DNA of 64,000 bases, taken from the NCBI RefSeq assembly GCF_963678635.1, contig NC_087062.1, forward strand, positions 45,563,348-45,627,347, given 5' to 3'. This stretch comes from Symsagittifera roscoffensis. Its lineage: Eukaryota; Xenacoelomorpha; Acoela; Convolutidae. Positions 1 to 10,314 of this stretch are shown here, in pieces. A model generated the notes under the pieces. That model had not been told where the DNA came from and made no database searches. It saw only the letters and a list, made by a program, of their open reading frames with translations. The first letter of the stretch is position 1. The number at the start of each line of letters is the position of its first letter. The position numbers were made by a program, and so were the translations under genes.

Positions 1-1149
1 TTCTATTTATATTTTCCTGAACTTAAAAAAGAATAGTTCTCCACATGAATATATCCTTGTTACTTCCATATATTTTTTTCAGAAATAAATTGATTCCCTA
101 TTTGGTATGCACACAAAATGGCGTAGCAGTGAAAAAGGCGCTCCTTGCGTAACCCCTGATCAAAAATTAAGTTGAAGCAAATATATTTTAAATTTGTTAC
201 ATAGGTTCTTTGTACTATTTTGAAAGATATTTCAGTTTTGAATTTTTAAGTGCAACGGATCAAGGTGCAGCTAGTTTAGCTGTTTTTTAATAATAATCAC
301 AAAAATTGCACTAATTTTACATTAAAAACAACGGTATTTTGACCCCTAGATAAAAAACTAGCGGACGATAGTCAGTTTGTAATTAAATTTGTGTAAAATT
401 ATCGAGTTGTTCCAGGAGTCCCAATTGCTCATAGTTTGTGTGACTGTTTGATGAAATTGGGATTTGGTAACTAAACTTTTCAGGCAGAAAACTTATCTAT
501 TCTAGTGGCTTCATAATGACGTTCCAAAATTTTCAATTGTTAAAAACTGTGATTATTTTGTGTTTTCATGTTTGTCCACATTAAGATGTCTCGAGACTTT
601 TCCAAATTTCGGTATAAAGCTTGGCAGGTTTTCCATAATCTTTTGAAATATTTCGTCTGCTGCTAACTTTGGTGACTATAAATATAAGTCAACCTTCGAC
701 AAGGCTTATCCGCCTTTTTGTCCAGACTCCGCTACTGCGCTATTTTCACTTTTTTCCGGTGCTGTGGATTCCTTTTGCAGTGGGTAATCTCGGTTTAGAT
801 CAGCGCAATGACATAAACATTTGCCAACACTAAAAAAGATACTTAACCACAATCGATTATCTTACATCTGGGTAACATCCTATTGGTAGCATTCATATTG
901 TTTCAGATCCCAGAGAAGTGTATCAGAATATCAAAATTATATTTGAAACTCGAAAAAGATTTTTAAATTCTTTTCACTGATTTCATCAGGAATCATTGAT
1001 GATGAAACTATTACACCTCAATGATACAGTACTGTACAAAAATGCATATTGGTATATGAATATAAATTGCTCCAAGTTTTTCATGTTTGGAAATGCTGCA
1101 ATTCTGCGATTAGAATTAACGCTGTAAAATTGCTGAAGCAGAACTGACT
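1..1149. other. no gene seen; AT-rich DNA
   Basis: Both strands are closed by frequent stops and no recognisable protein motif, RNA gene or inverted-repeat element was seen. Composition is AT-rich with many short A and T runs. Confidence 0.5.
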
Positions 1150-1310
1150 AGGTGGCTTTTTTGTTTTTCATTTGGCTCAGGCCCAGCTCTTGCCTTTCAG
1201 TCTTGGACCTCTTATTCCGTGGGGGAGAGAGATGTCATTCATTCTGCGGCAGCCTGTCTCACGACCCTTGTGTTAACGACCGCGAGTCTTAAACACTCGG
1301 CCACGGCTGC
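1150..1310 (-). mobile_element. tRNA-derived SINE-like sequence
   Basis: Read on the minus strand, 1310 to 1249 looks like a decayed tRNA. GCAGCC at the start pairs with GGCTGC at the end like an acceptor stem, and TGGCCGAGTGTTTAAGAC fits an A-box and D-arm of the Leu/Ser type. The B-box region (GGGTCGTGAGAC) is only a weak match. About 100 bp of non-tRNA sequence follow (1248 to 1150), ending in an A-rich stretch, as in a tRNA-headed SINE with its body. A plain tRNA pseudogene is the alternative; a working tRNA is unlikely because the T-arm is poor and the head is only 62 nt. No target duplication was identified. Confidence 0.5.
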
Positions 1311-2414
1311 TCTGGTCTCTTAATCTTTCTGGATACGCATAAAAACACTACGCTCAATTTTTTCAAAATTTTCAATCGGATATTTGAAGTTTTTTTTAAG
1401 TAAATCTGTTCACATATCCGCCAATGCTCAAATGGAAAACAAAAGTATGCTCAAATCCGGAAGGTTCTGTTCGCCTCAGTTCAGAAGGCGTGATTCAATC
1501 ATAAACTAGCTGGACAAAATAAAAGTTTGAGGCTGAAAATGACTACATAGTTGTGAGTATAACATGATACAATTCGGTGTAAGCTACTGAAGAGAAAAAA
1601 TTGTTTGATTTGTATTATTTGTGCTCATTTTTCATTTAATTTGTTTGGCTATTTTGATGTTTTTTTAAAATGTTTAGTTCTGAAATTAGGGGCGGATCTA
1701 TGATTTTCATGAGGAGGGGCAGATTTTCAAAGAAAAAATCGTAAGTTTTGTTGACTTTTTCTAAATAGATTAAACTGATTTTAGTACAAGATGCGCTACT
1801 ATGGCATTTACCCTACTATGGAAAAGTAAGGTCATAACGCTGTAGCCTGACAGTCCAAGCTTTTTTTTTTACGAAGACAGAGTTCTACTAACTGACCGAT
1901 TATAGGTAATGAAGTAACCGATTACAAAAACTCTAAGCAACGAACAAGTTAGACAAAGCGATTTGAGCGTAGTGACACAAAGACTCCAGTGTACTCCGAA
2001 CGCATACCTTGCAAAAGTTTGGGGAAAGCAAGTCTTTAGGAAATCAAGGTTTTTGCAAAATTTTTGTTGTCGGGTTTTCTCCCCAAATTGATTTTACTAA
2101 GAAAAGTTTTTAAAAAATGACGGGACAAAAAGAGCAATGTTATCTTATAAAGCTTTGAGCTAGCTTTTTTTCTTCAAATTTCTGCCGTTCTTTGTTTATT
2201 TATTGAGACCAAATGCAATTCTTAAAATCATTCGATTTGCAGTAAAGCAAGTTTTGCTCCGGGTGAAACTCTTTGTGCATAATTCCTTCTACCCTTACAA
2301 ATTTGGGAACAAACTTTTCAAAAAAAAATTGAGAGAGAGATTATAGCCAAAAAAACCTTTGCTTCACTTTGCATTTAGTTTGGCGTGATATTCTTGCCAA
2401 ATTCAGGCAAAATT
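1311..2414. other. no gene seen; AT-rich DNA
   Basis: No open frame with a recognisable product. Short homopolymer runs, for example a T tract near 1861, are the only visible structure. Confidence 0.5.
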
Positions 2415-2588
2415 GTTGCAAGATTTTGCATTTTTTCTAACCAATCAGGCATTTTAGTGATACGTTGTGAGCAATCATCTGAAGTTTCAATGTTTCAAAT
2501 AGTTGCAAGATTTTGCAATTTTTCTAACCAAACAGGCATTTTAGTGATACGTTGTGAGCAATCATCTGAAGTTTCAATTTTTTCATAA
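2415..2588 (+). repeat. two-copy 87-bp tandem duplication
   Basis: A segment starting GTTGCAAGATTTTGCA at 2415 recurs at 2502 with few differences, giving a period of 87 bp. Since 87 is divisible by three, the plus-strand frame from 2385 stays open across both copies and encodes two near-identical 29-residue blocks (each with SNQ followed by GILVIRCEQSSEVS). The peptide matches no family I recognise, and the surroundings are non-coding in character, so this is listed as a repeat and not as a gene. Confidence 0.75.
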
Positions 2589-3555
2589 TTGATTAAGTCA
2601 ACACTAAAGTAATTAGCAGTTGATCTTTCTGATTAATCTAAAAATTAATTCTTTCAAAGTTTAACTCTAACCCACCTACTTTAAAAGAATTTGAAAAGTT
2701 TTTATTTAACAATTATTTTTATACTTTATTGCCTGGACTTTTATGCTTTTGCCGAATAAACGCACGTATCTCTCCTTTTGAGAAAACCATATGTACAAAC
2801 CCTCAGTTGGGAAGTTTTTCAGTAACTACCAGAAACTACAATCTACAAAAACCACTAAAAACAAAAAAAAAACAAATCAAATTCTTACCAAATTGCAAAT
2901 TTTACAAAAACTCCTTGCCAGTGTTGCATGGATAAAGTCGATGACAAAACTTTTTCGAGGTTTCTTTTTTATTTGATATTGGAAGTAAAATTCAGACAAT
3001 GATGTTGTAATTATAAAAAAAATTTTGAAAATATAGAAGCGATTGCGAAAAACTTTAGTTGCTCTTTCAGTACTTGCATTTTGAAAACTTCTGCAAAACA
3101 CGAAGCAAAGCACCAGAAAAAGAGTGAAATTGCGTGAAAAATCTAAACCGTTATTCGTTCATGGAGTGAAAATGGGTAACAAAGAATAAAGACGCTTCGA
3201 TGAAAAGCAAAAACGCGTAAAACATCATGTAACGAACTTACTATTGATAAAATGGACAACAAAAAATAACATTCAAAAATAGACAAAAAAATAAAATATT
3301 TCAATGGTGGAGAAATTTATCCTCTAAAAACCTATTTTCAAGTAAATTTTTCAAAAATTTTGAAAACAGTTTAACTTTTGACATAGACAAACAGCAAAAG
3401 ATCAATGATTCGGTCTTTAAAAGTATGAGAATCTGATTTCAAGGACTTAGCAGTTTAATCCAGACCTGAACATGCCATTTTTCACTAAATGCAAAAAAAT
3501 TTTGAGCCGCGTAAAAATGTAAAAAGCATAGCTCAGTAATTTTTTTCAATCTGAA
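2589..3555. other. no gene seen; AT-rich DNA
   Basis: Short open frames on both strands are low-complexity and Lys/Phe/Ile-rich, as expected from composition. No motif was recognised. Confidence 0.5.
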
Positions 3556-3558
3556 CAA

Positions 3559-4610
3559 TTGAACTTTGTAGCTCACAATTTTCGCATTGCCCCTAAAGGT
3601 TGTTACCCCATATCTCCAAGAAAGAGTTCACTCAGACAGAAAATATTTTTGATTGTGGGCAAAAACAAGTCCGACACAGAATTGATTAAGTGGGGTGTTC
3701 CACACGCGTCAGTTTTGGAACCATTAATGTTCAATTTGTATATTAATGACTTACCCAAATGCATGTCAACACAGCAAAGTATAAAAGTTAGCTCATGATA
3801 CAACCTCATATAGCCAAGTTTCCTCTAATTTAGAAGACCTGAAAACAAAACTGGATGATGTGTATAATTGTTTAGATGTAAATAAACTGATATTGAATGA
3901 AACGATGTCAAAATATGTGAAATTCCAACACATCAAGTGATATCTATTTAGTACTAAGGCTTCTTACTTCTGAAAAACAGAAAGAAAACAAATACTTGAG
4001 CATAATGTTGGATGAAAAAAAACATCAATTACATTTATCAAAACAAAAGACATAACTAAACCAAATAGAAGAAAAGATGTATCAATTTAAAATGTTTTTA
4101 CTATGAAAACTAAGTTGTGGTTGTACGAAGCTTATGTTGAGCCAGTAATACAGTATGGTGTTTTAATATATGGCACGTCTGCAAAAACTGATCTCAAAAT
4201 AATAGATTGATTACAAAACAGAATAATTCCAACCTTATTTTCAAAGTGGAAATCTGATAGCGTGCAAGGGATGCGAATTTGACGCAAACTTTACTCAGTC
4301 AGAAAAATACGTGTATATGAATTAGCCAAATTGCTTAGTAAAGTATTGAGAAATGTTTAATCGGTCGAAAGATTGAACGAAAGCATATCAAACTTTGAAA
4401 TCTATAGTACAATCAATGAAATAAGTCGAACTATAGAGTTGAAAATCATAGAAAAATTAGCGTCAACCGAAAAAAAACACTGTTTAGTAAGCTCAATTTT
4501 TAGGACAAGTCGTTTATAAAAACCTTTGTGGAAGTGATTGAAGTGCAACTGAAAAACGAACTGCACAAACTCACAAAAAGAACTGCACAAAGAGAGTTGT
4601 AATTACTGAA
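3559..4610 (+). pseudogene. LINE (non-LTR) reverse transcriptase relic
   Basis: The frame at 3559-3798 encodes GVPHASVLEPLMFNLYINDLP, which matches the conserved [21 protein letters not shown] block of non-LTR reverse transcriptases (Jockey/CR1/L2-like). Just after it, around 3800-3910, plus-strand codons give a DTTSYSQVSSNLEDLK-like stretch followed by NKLILNE, the usual context after the catalytic YADD block. Around 4120-4180 codons read AYVEPVIQYGVLIYGTS, matching the thumb region (ESHLRYGILVWG in relatives). The copy is 5'-truncated, with no endonuclease domain upstream, and is interrupted by several stops and frameshifts, including a frame change before the YADD block and a stop near 4207. 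Similarity fades before 4610. Clade assignment is uncertain. Confidence 0.75.
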
Positions 4611-5016
4611 TAATTTCGATTTTGGTATCTATTACCTCATGTTGCCTTAGGAGAACTAGTCCTGAACAATTCAAAGTTAAAAAGATCGAAATTTGAACAT
4701 TTTTTTTTTCACATCAAACCGAAAAATGTTATTAGTTTCTTCTGTGCAAACAATTTAATTCATTTCGCACACATTAAATTTTGTTTCTTTCCTATTTTGG
4801 TTTTCTTGTTTGGTGTATAATTTGATTCTTTGTAATTTTCAAAGAGTCTATCAGTTTTTTTACGCTACAAATATGATTAAGTAAAACACATATCAACCCA
4901 GAATTCTGGCCATCTATTTGTCTTTTGGCCATTTAGTCGCTTAATTTGACTGGAATGCTTAAAAATAAAGAATAAACAAAAAACAAGACGGCTTTAATCA
5001 GGGCGAAGCCTTGAAT
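4611..5016. other. no gene seen
   Basis: AT-rich spacer between the LINE relic and the dispersed repeat. The last 45 bp or so (about 4970-5016) continue the similarity to the outer flank of other repeat copies, so the repeat may extend a little into this stretch. Confidence 0.4.
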
Positions 5017-5473
5017 GTTCCAGCTGCATTTTAAGGTGTATGGAGCAGTAATAACAAGAAAAAATTAAAATCATCCCGTCACACGCCATATAAAGTACAA
5101 AGTGATAGATTTTGCTCCTAGTAAAAAACCAATTATGGCAAATAAGCTTCCTTCAACCAATTTGAAACGATTTTTAAGATGGATTAATTTTCCGTCTACG
5201 CGTTAATACCCTAAAATATAACGCTCGTTAATAGTCCTAAACTGGCCAAAACTGCAATCATTAAACCCCCATAACTTTATGCAAAATGGCTACAAGTGAA
5301 ATCTCTTTTCAAAATTAAGCTTAAGACAACAATATCTTTTGAGTGATATAAAAAATCCGTCAAAAGGGCTAGTTAAAAAGTTGAAGTTTGTCTAAAGAAA
5401 AAAAAAACCACCCCGAGCCCAGCTCCCAACCCGAGCATAAGTATTCCGCTACTTTCGTTAGGAAAGTCGGAAC
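5017..5473 (-). mobile_element. dispersed inverted-repeat element, copy 1
   Basis: The reverse complement aligns end to end with the copies at 40537-41039, 41394-41794, 42566-42984 and 44078-44572. Shared blocks in element order are GTTCCGACTTTC, a CTCGGGTTGGG stretch, TTAACGAGCG followed by an ACGCGTAGACGG run, CTTTGTACTTTATATGGCG, and an end resembling CCTTAAAATGCAG followed by GGAAC. No coding capacity was found, so this is a non-autonomous element. GTTCCGAC and GTCGGAAC are inverted at the two ends, but similarity continues roughly 45 bp beyond the right end, so the true terminus is uncertain. Confidence 0.7.
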
Positions 5474-6804
5474 AATAAAGCGTACACGCGATTGACGGTA
5501 ATCCAAAAATTTGAACCAATGATCTAACTTGGGAAGAAATGAAAATATGTAACGCTGGACTTTTGCGTAACGACTGCTGAAATGTGAAAGTCGCGCAGAA
5601 GCAATAGATTAAAAATCTTTGATCTCTTCGAGCCCGCCTCTTTGGCTCTGAACATTCTTCTGATTTTTCCACTAAGAAAATTTTGTAGAAGAAGGGATAA
5701 CTTAGTTTCGAATTTATTTGATAAAATCAGAAAAATTATATAATGCGTGTTTTTTTATGTATTTTTTTATTCTGATCAATTTATCGACTTCTGGCAATTA
5801 TTTTTTCTCCTCATTCTGGTCGCTTTTGAACAATTTTTTTTGACGAATCACAATTAAACAAAAAATTGCCATCTTTTGGTAATAAAAAAAGTTGAAAATA
5901 GTGCTGAAGAATAAGAAAATTGATTCCTGTTTTTAAATCAATGCAGATTAAAAATATGAACTTTCCTTTTTCCCTATAACTTCGAAAATTGGTATGTTTA
6001 AATATGAGGGGGGGGGGGGTTCTGTCAATAAAAATTCGAAAATCTCAAAGAAAGCTCGTTAGACGTCAAATGTGATATCGCAATCGAACCTTGCTTGTCG
6101 TAGTTCGGAACTCCCAATAGTCAAATTTGATTTATCAAATTTTCAGTTTTTCTAAACACTAAAGATAGAGACCATATTTTGAGAAATTCCCTCCTCAATT
6201 TCTTTTTTAAATCTCCCAGTTTTACTTTGAATATCTGTATACAAATAATTAAATAAGATGGACTAAACTGCTCGTATACGAGGACAGAGTCTTCATTTCG
6301 CCGACTGCTCTCTGATTGAATCTGACTAAAAATACTTTATAAAGATCAAGTAACGAGTGTGAAGCTTTGACTCATGGGTAATTAAGTGACATATTAGCTT
6401 GTCTAAATACAGTTTGGAACAATTTTGGTCGAGATAACTCACCATGCATAAAAATTCTGTGAATTACATTGTCAGCTTCAAAAAAGTATATCTAGGAAAC
6501 GCATAAATTAATCCAGAGAATGCTCAGTTTTGCTATTTTCAAGCCCAAGATGGAAACCGGAGTTCAATTAGCTTGAAAATCGATAAGGAGTCCATATCTT
6601 CAATGGTGCATAAAATTTTTGGTCAGGATGTTTGATGATTTTTATTTCAAAAAATATTTAAAATGAAAGTTGGTTTCGAAATTTGTTGTCAAAATCATCC
6701 TCCTATCCTTAAAACAAAATTTATTCACTACTGTCATGACAAGGCAAATTTGTCAGGGTCTAAGAGTAAGAACTAATTTTTAGAAGTTGAAGATTTATTT
6801 ATTT
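5474..6804. other. no gene seen; contains a G12 run
   Basis: A 12-base G run sits at 6008-6019. No open frame with family resemblance and no inverted-repeat element was recognised; the DNA is otherwise AT-rich. Confidence 0.5.
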
Positions 6805-7009
6805 ATCATTACGAGGCCAAACTGTGCACTGGATAGGCGCACAATTTTGTGTCTGTATGTTCCTGGATTCCATAGACAAGTCCTTAAACATATTAAAATT
6901 TTGTCGAAACGATCAAAGAAAATGAAAGAACAAAGAAGAACAAAGGGAGCGTCCTTGTTGCGGAATCCGCTTACTATGCACAAATTGAACAGTTTGGCCT
7001 CGTAATGAT
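6805..7009. mobile_element. 205-bp MITE-like element
   Basis: ATCATTACGAGGCCAAACTG at 6805 is mirrored by CAGTTTGGCCTCGTAATGAT ending at 7009, a near-perfect 21-bp terminal inverted repeat around an interior with no convincing gene. Short overlapping frames exist on both strands but show no motif. The size and structure fit a miniature inverted-repeat DNA transposon. The flanks are AT-rich (ATTT.. on the left, GTTTA.. on the right), so a target-site duplication could not be fixed. The superfamily is unknown. Confidence 0.7.
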
Positions 7010-7150
7010 GTTTAATTTGAAAGACATGACACTTTGTATTCAGCAATACCCATACATTGTGATTATTCTTTTGTACAATATCAAACGTGAAACATCAGCG
7101 GAAAAACCGCCTTTTGGCGTGCAGAAATAATAGCTTAATTAACTTCCCTC

Positions 7151-7580
7151 AATTGGGGAGGGTTCTCATGCTTGAGGGACCGAATGCTTGAAAAATTTCA
7201 ACCAATCAAATTCGATAAGCGTTTTTATTGGCTGAATGCCTTTCTCTCAAAATCGAAGTCAATTTGAACAGAAAATGTATTAACTCAGAGGAAAATAATC
7301 AAAAACATTACAACTTACGGCTTACAACCGAAATACTATTCAGATAATCATCAAGATTAATGAGGTCAAAATCATGAGAATTTTGCAGTCTTGAAAACGC
7401 ATCTGCTTATTATCGAAACGGTCAATATTAACAATAATAGCCTGGAATTATTTTCTTACTTTGAGATTCAAGCGATTTACTTTGAGATTTTGAATACTCA
7501 ATTCTGATTGGCTGCAGGTAAGCTAACATTAATTTCAAGCATTCGGTCCGTCAAACATGAGGGACGCCACCCCCTCAATT
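7151..7580. mobile_element. 430-bp MITE-like element with about 45-bp inverted ends
   Basis: The left arm from 7151 (AATTGGGGAGGGTTCTCATG, then GGACCGAATGCTTGAAA) is the imperfect reverse complement of the right arm ending at 7580 (TTTCAAGCATTCGGTCC, later CATGAGGGACGCC, then CCCCTCAATT). The best-matched core is GGACCGAATGCTTGAAA, present in both arms. The interior of about 340 bp has no gene. It lies only 142 bp from the MITE at 6805-7009 but shares no termini with it. Confidence 0.65.
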
Positions 7581-9416
7581 CAATGTGGAACGATTTTTTA
7601 GAGACGATAATTTGCCAAACCTATAAATTTCGCGTTATGCTTTTGCCATCTTAAATATAAAAAGTCAAAACGTGTTTAGTTTAGTCCAGAGCATGGCCAA
7701 ATTGGCATATTTGAATACAAAATATAGTACAAAGATTAACTTTCAGGTTAGCTTTCAGGTTAAATTTTCAGTTTAAAAATTGGTCAAAGTTCAGGTTATA
7801 AATTGAAATTAAAATTAGGGCGTCGATTTCTTCAATTGGATATATAAATTAGTGTAAAAAAGTTTTATTGCGGTTGCTATAGTTTAACTAAAACTAAAAA
7901 ACCGCTCCAAAAAGAAAAATCTCGCCTTTTCAACGATTCAGAACCACTAAGTCGAAACACTACTATTTAAAAAAAACATAGAAATAGAAAAAAAAATTCA
8001 AGCAACTACTCCAAGCGAAAGTTTACAGAAAAAGACACATATAAGGGTTGAACTCATCAATGGAAAAACTGTGATTTTTTTTTTAATATTGTGTTTTCAA
8101 GTATAATACCCGTATAAGTGCTAGTGTTCTAGTGTTCTATTCGAGTTTAAAAATCAATTGTTCAGAAATCATAATCTCAATCTGATCTCAATCTCAAGCT
8201 TTTGCAATCTGATACGACGCAAACTGCTACGAGTATTTCTGTCCAGAGTTCTCCAAGCAGTAGATTCCATTGTATAACATGAAAATAAAACTATTTGAAA
8301 CAATAAGATTCATTTTCAAGCAATCTCTGTCTTGATGCTGTTTTACAGTTTTGGATAACCATAATAACGATTGATAAAAATCGTTGCTTTCATCAAAATC
8401 TGCAGTAATTTTAAAAACTGTTGTAAAATTAAAATTTATTGAAAAAATACAAAGATTTGTTAGTAGTAAAATGGTACTGAATTTCAAAAAATTTATCAAA
8501 AGACCTCGCTTCTCAAGGAACCTAATCATTTTACCCTTTCATATTTTCCCTATCATTTTCCTCCTTGTTTCTTCAGCTAAAACATAACCATTGTTTTTCA
8601 AAGCCTAATACAACTTAAACTTTTAATCTTTAAAACATTTCTTTTGAAACCTTAACATTTTAATAAGCTTAAATATAAAAATTAAATATTATCAAAGCCT
8701 ATCCTTGTTTTGTAATATTCTAAATTTTCCCAAAAGTAGATCATCAAGGCTATCCTTGGATCTTTAATTTTTAACATGAAACTAAATTTTAAATCACTTA
8801 AAAATATTTGATCATCATTGTTTTCCTTGGGACAAAAAAAAACAATTTTGTTCCCCCCACTTCATAAAACTAGTATCTTACGACCGCAAACGTCAATTCA
8901 CTCCCCAACCTTTACCATCGACCCAGTACTGAAAGAAAATTTTTGAACAACTTACCATTCTAATTAAGATAAAAAGTGATGACCTGCGAATACACATCCT
9001 TCACTTGAACTCTTCCTCTGAGTTGACCAACGCTAAAACAATCATTAACTTAGTAAAATTCTTATTATAGCTGAATCTTTTGGATTGATTTACTATTCTA
9101 AAAAACTCGATCACAAAATTATAATCCTTAGTAAAATTAAGTAAGTTTTTCTTAAAATAAATCTTAGCCACCGAGAAGGTAAAATGTCATTCTAACGAAT
9201 TGACATATTTCCTCTCCCACCCGTCAACCTCGGTAACTTATGCCCCAAGTAAGGAAAACCTCACAACAAGCGTAACGACTAACAGTTTAGGAAATTTAAT
9301 ATTCTAACCCCTGGATTTTGCATCCATCATCCTAAACCTTATGTCAAGAATAAATTTAGGCAACACACAAACAAAAAACTTGATCGGAAAACTGCGACTT
9401 TGAAAAGAAAAGGCAG
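7581..9416. other. no gene seen; AT-rich DNA
   Basis: Contains a minus-strand frame of 100 codons at 8227-8529 (Phe/Leu/Asn-rich, no motif) that I do not regard as a gene. The rest is AT-rich with short local repeats such as CTAGTGTTCTAGTGTTCTA near 8121. Confidence 0.45.
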
Positions 9417-9662
9417 ATGCACAAACGTTTCTCCTGTCAGGATCGACAAAAAATTCTCGGTAGATTAATTGCTCTGAACATAGAAAGAAAAGATGCAATC
9501 AAACAACTTGATCCGGGCCCAATACAGCTCCAAGATGAAACGCAGCTGGTGTTAACTACAGAAGTAGACCAGCAAGATGTTCGATCACAAATTCTTTACA
9601 ATTTTCCTAAAATCGGGGAATTGGAGTACGTCACCAGCCGTTTAAGGATGATCCTGACTTAA
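9417..9662 (+). CDS. unrecognised 81-residue ORF, doubtful
   Basis: This frame is more GC-rich and less biased in amino acids than its surroundings. It contains a hydrophilic stretch (QLDPGPIQLQDETQLVLTTE) followed by TSRLRMILT at the end. I recognise no family. It could be an exon of a host gene or a fragment of a mobile element; it could also be chance. No splice pattern or partner exon was established. Confidence 0.2.
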   Translation: MHKRFSCQDRQKILGRLIALNIERKDAIKQLDPGPIQLQDETQLVLTTEVDQQDVRSQILYNFPKIGELEYVTSRLRMILT

Positions 9663-10312
9663 TTTTTTCTGAAGTATTCTAAAATCATTCAACGGTGCTA
9701 TGTAATCTAATGTGTCAAGGACAAATTAGCTGAAACTGATCGAAGTGCTTTCAAATTTCGAAAATTTTCTGTGTCGTTGGATCGTTAGATTGTGATTACG
9801 GTTATATTATTGCATGTTTTCGAGTTTAAACCTCTATCTTGAATAAAAGTTCGATTACTGGTTTTCTTTCTAGTTAAGTTATCGAGATACTACTAGGGAA
9901 ACAGACCCTATAACCTTTCTTTCATTAATTCAGGATCAGTTCCTTATACATCTCACCACATAGACTTTTTTCAATTCATGCCAAAAAGCTAAGCATTTTA
10001 GCAACCGTTTTTCTTTGACAATGATATCAAAAATGAATCGACCGTTTTCTGTGCAAACGTTGTCACTATCTGATGCGTTAAATCTGAAGGTAATCAAAAC
10101 CAAAATTATAATTTTGATTTTCACAGATTTTTGTGTCAATTTTCTACAGCAAAAATGCAGAACCTTAACTGGAATCGAAATGCATCATGGCTAATCTAGT
10201 GAGCTTATAAAGCGTGTATTTGCTTCTACCTTTATTTCGAAAAAAAAATAACGTAGCCATAGAAAAGCTATAAATTGTAATCGAAAGTTGTTTTTTTTTA
10301 ACGCGTGAGCCC
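9663..10312. other. no gene seen; AT-rich DNA
   Basis: No family-like ORF and no inverted-repeat element. A minus-strand frame at 9936-10139 has no motif. Confidence 0.45.
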
Positions 10313-10314
10313 TA

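Noticed and set aside
3520-3540. TAGCTCAGT resembling a tRNA D-arm
   Set aside because: No acceptor stem, T-arm or B-box nearby; a chance match.
5373-5672. 99-codon minus-strand ORF
   Set aside because: It overlaps the end of dispersed-element copy 1, whose other copies do not keep this frame.
8227-8529. 100-codon minus-strand ORF
   Set aside because: Phe/Leu/Ile/Asn-rich as expected from AT-rich DNA, no motif, no neighbouring support.
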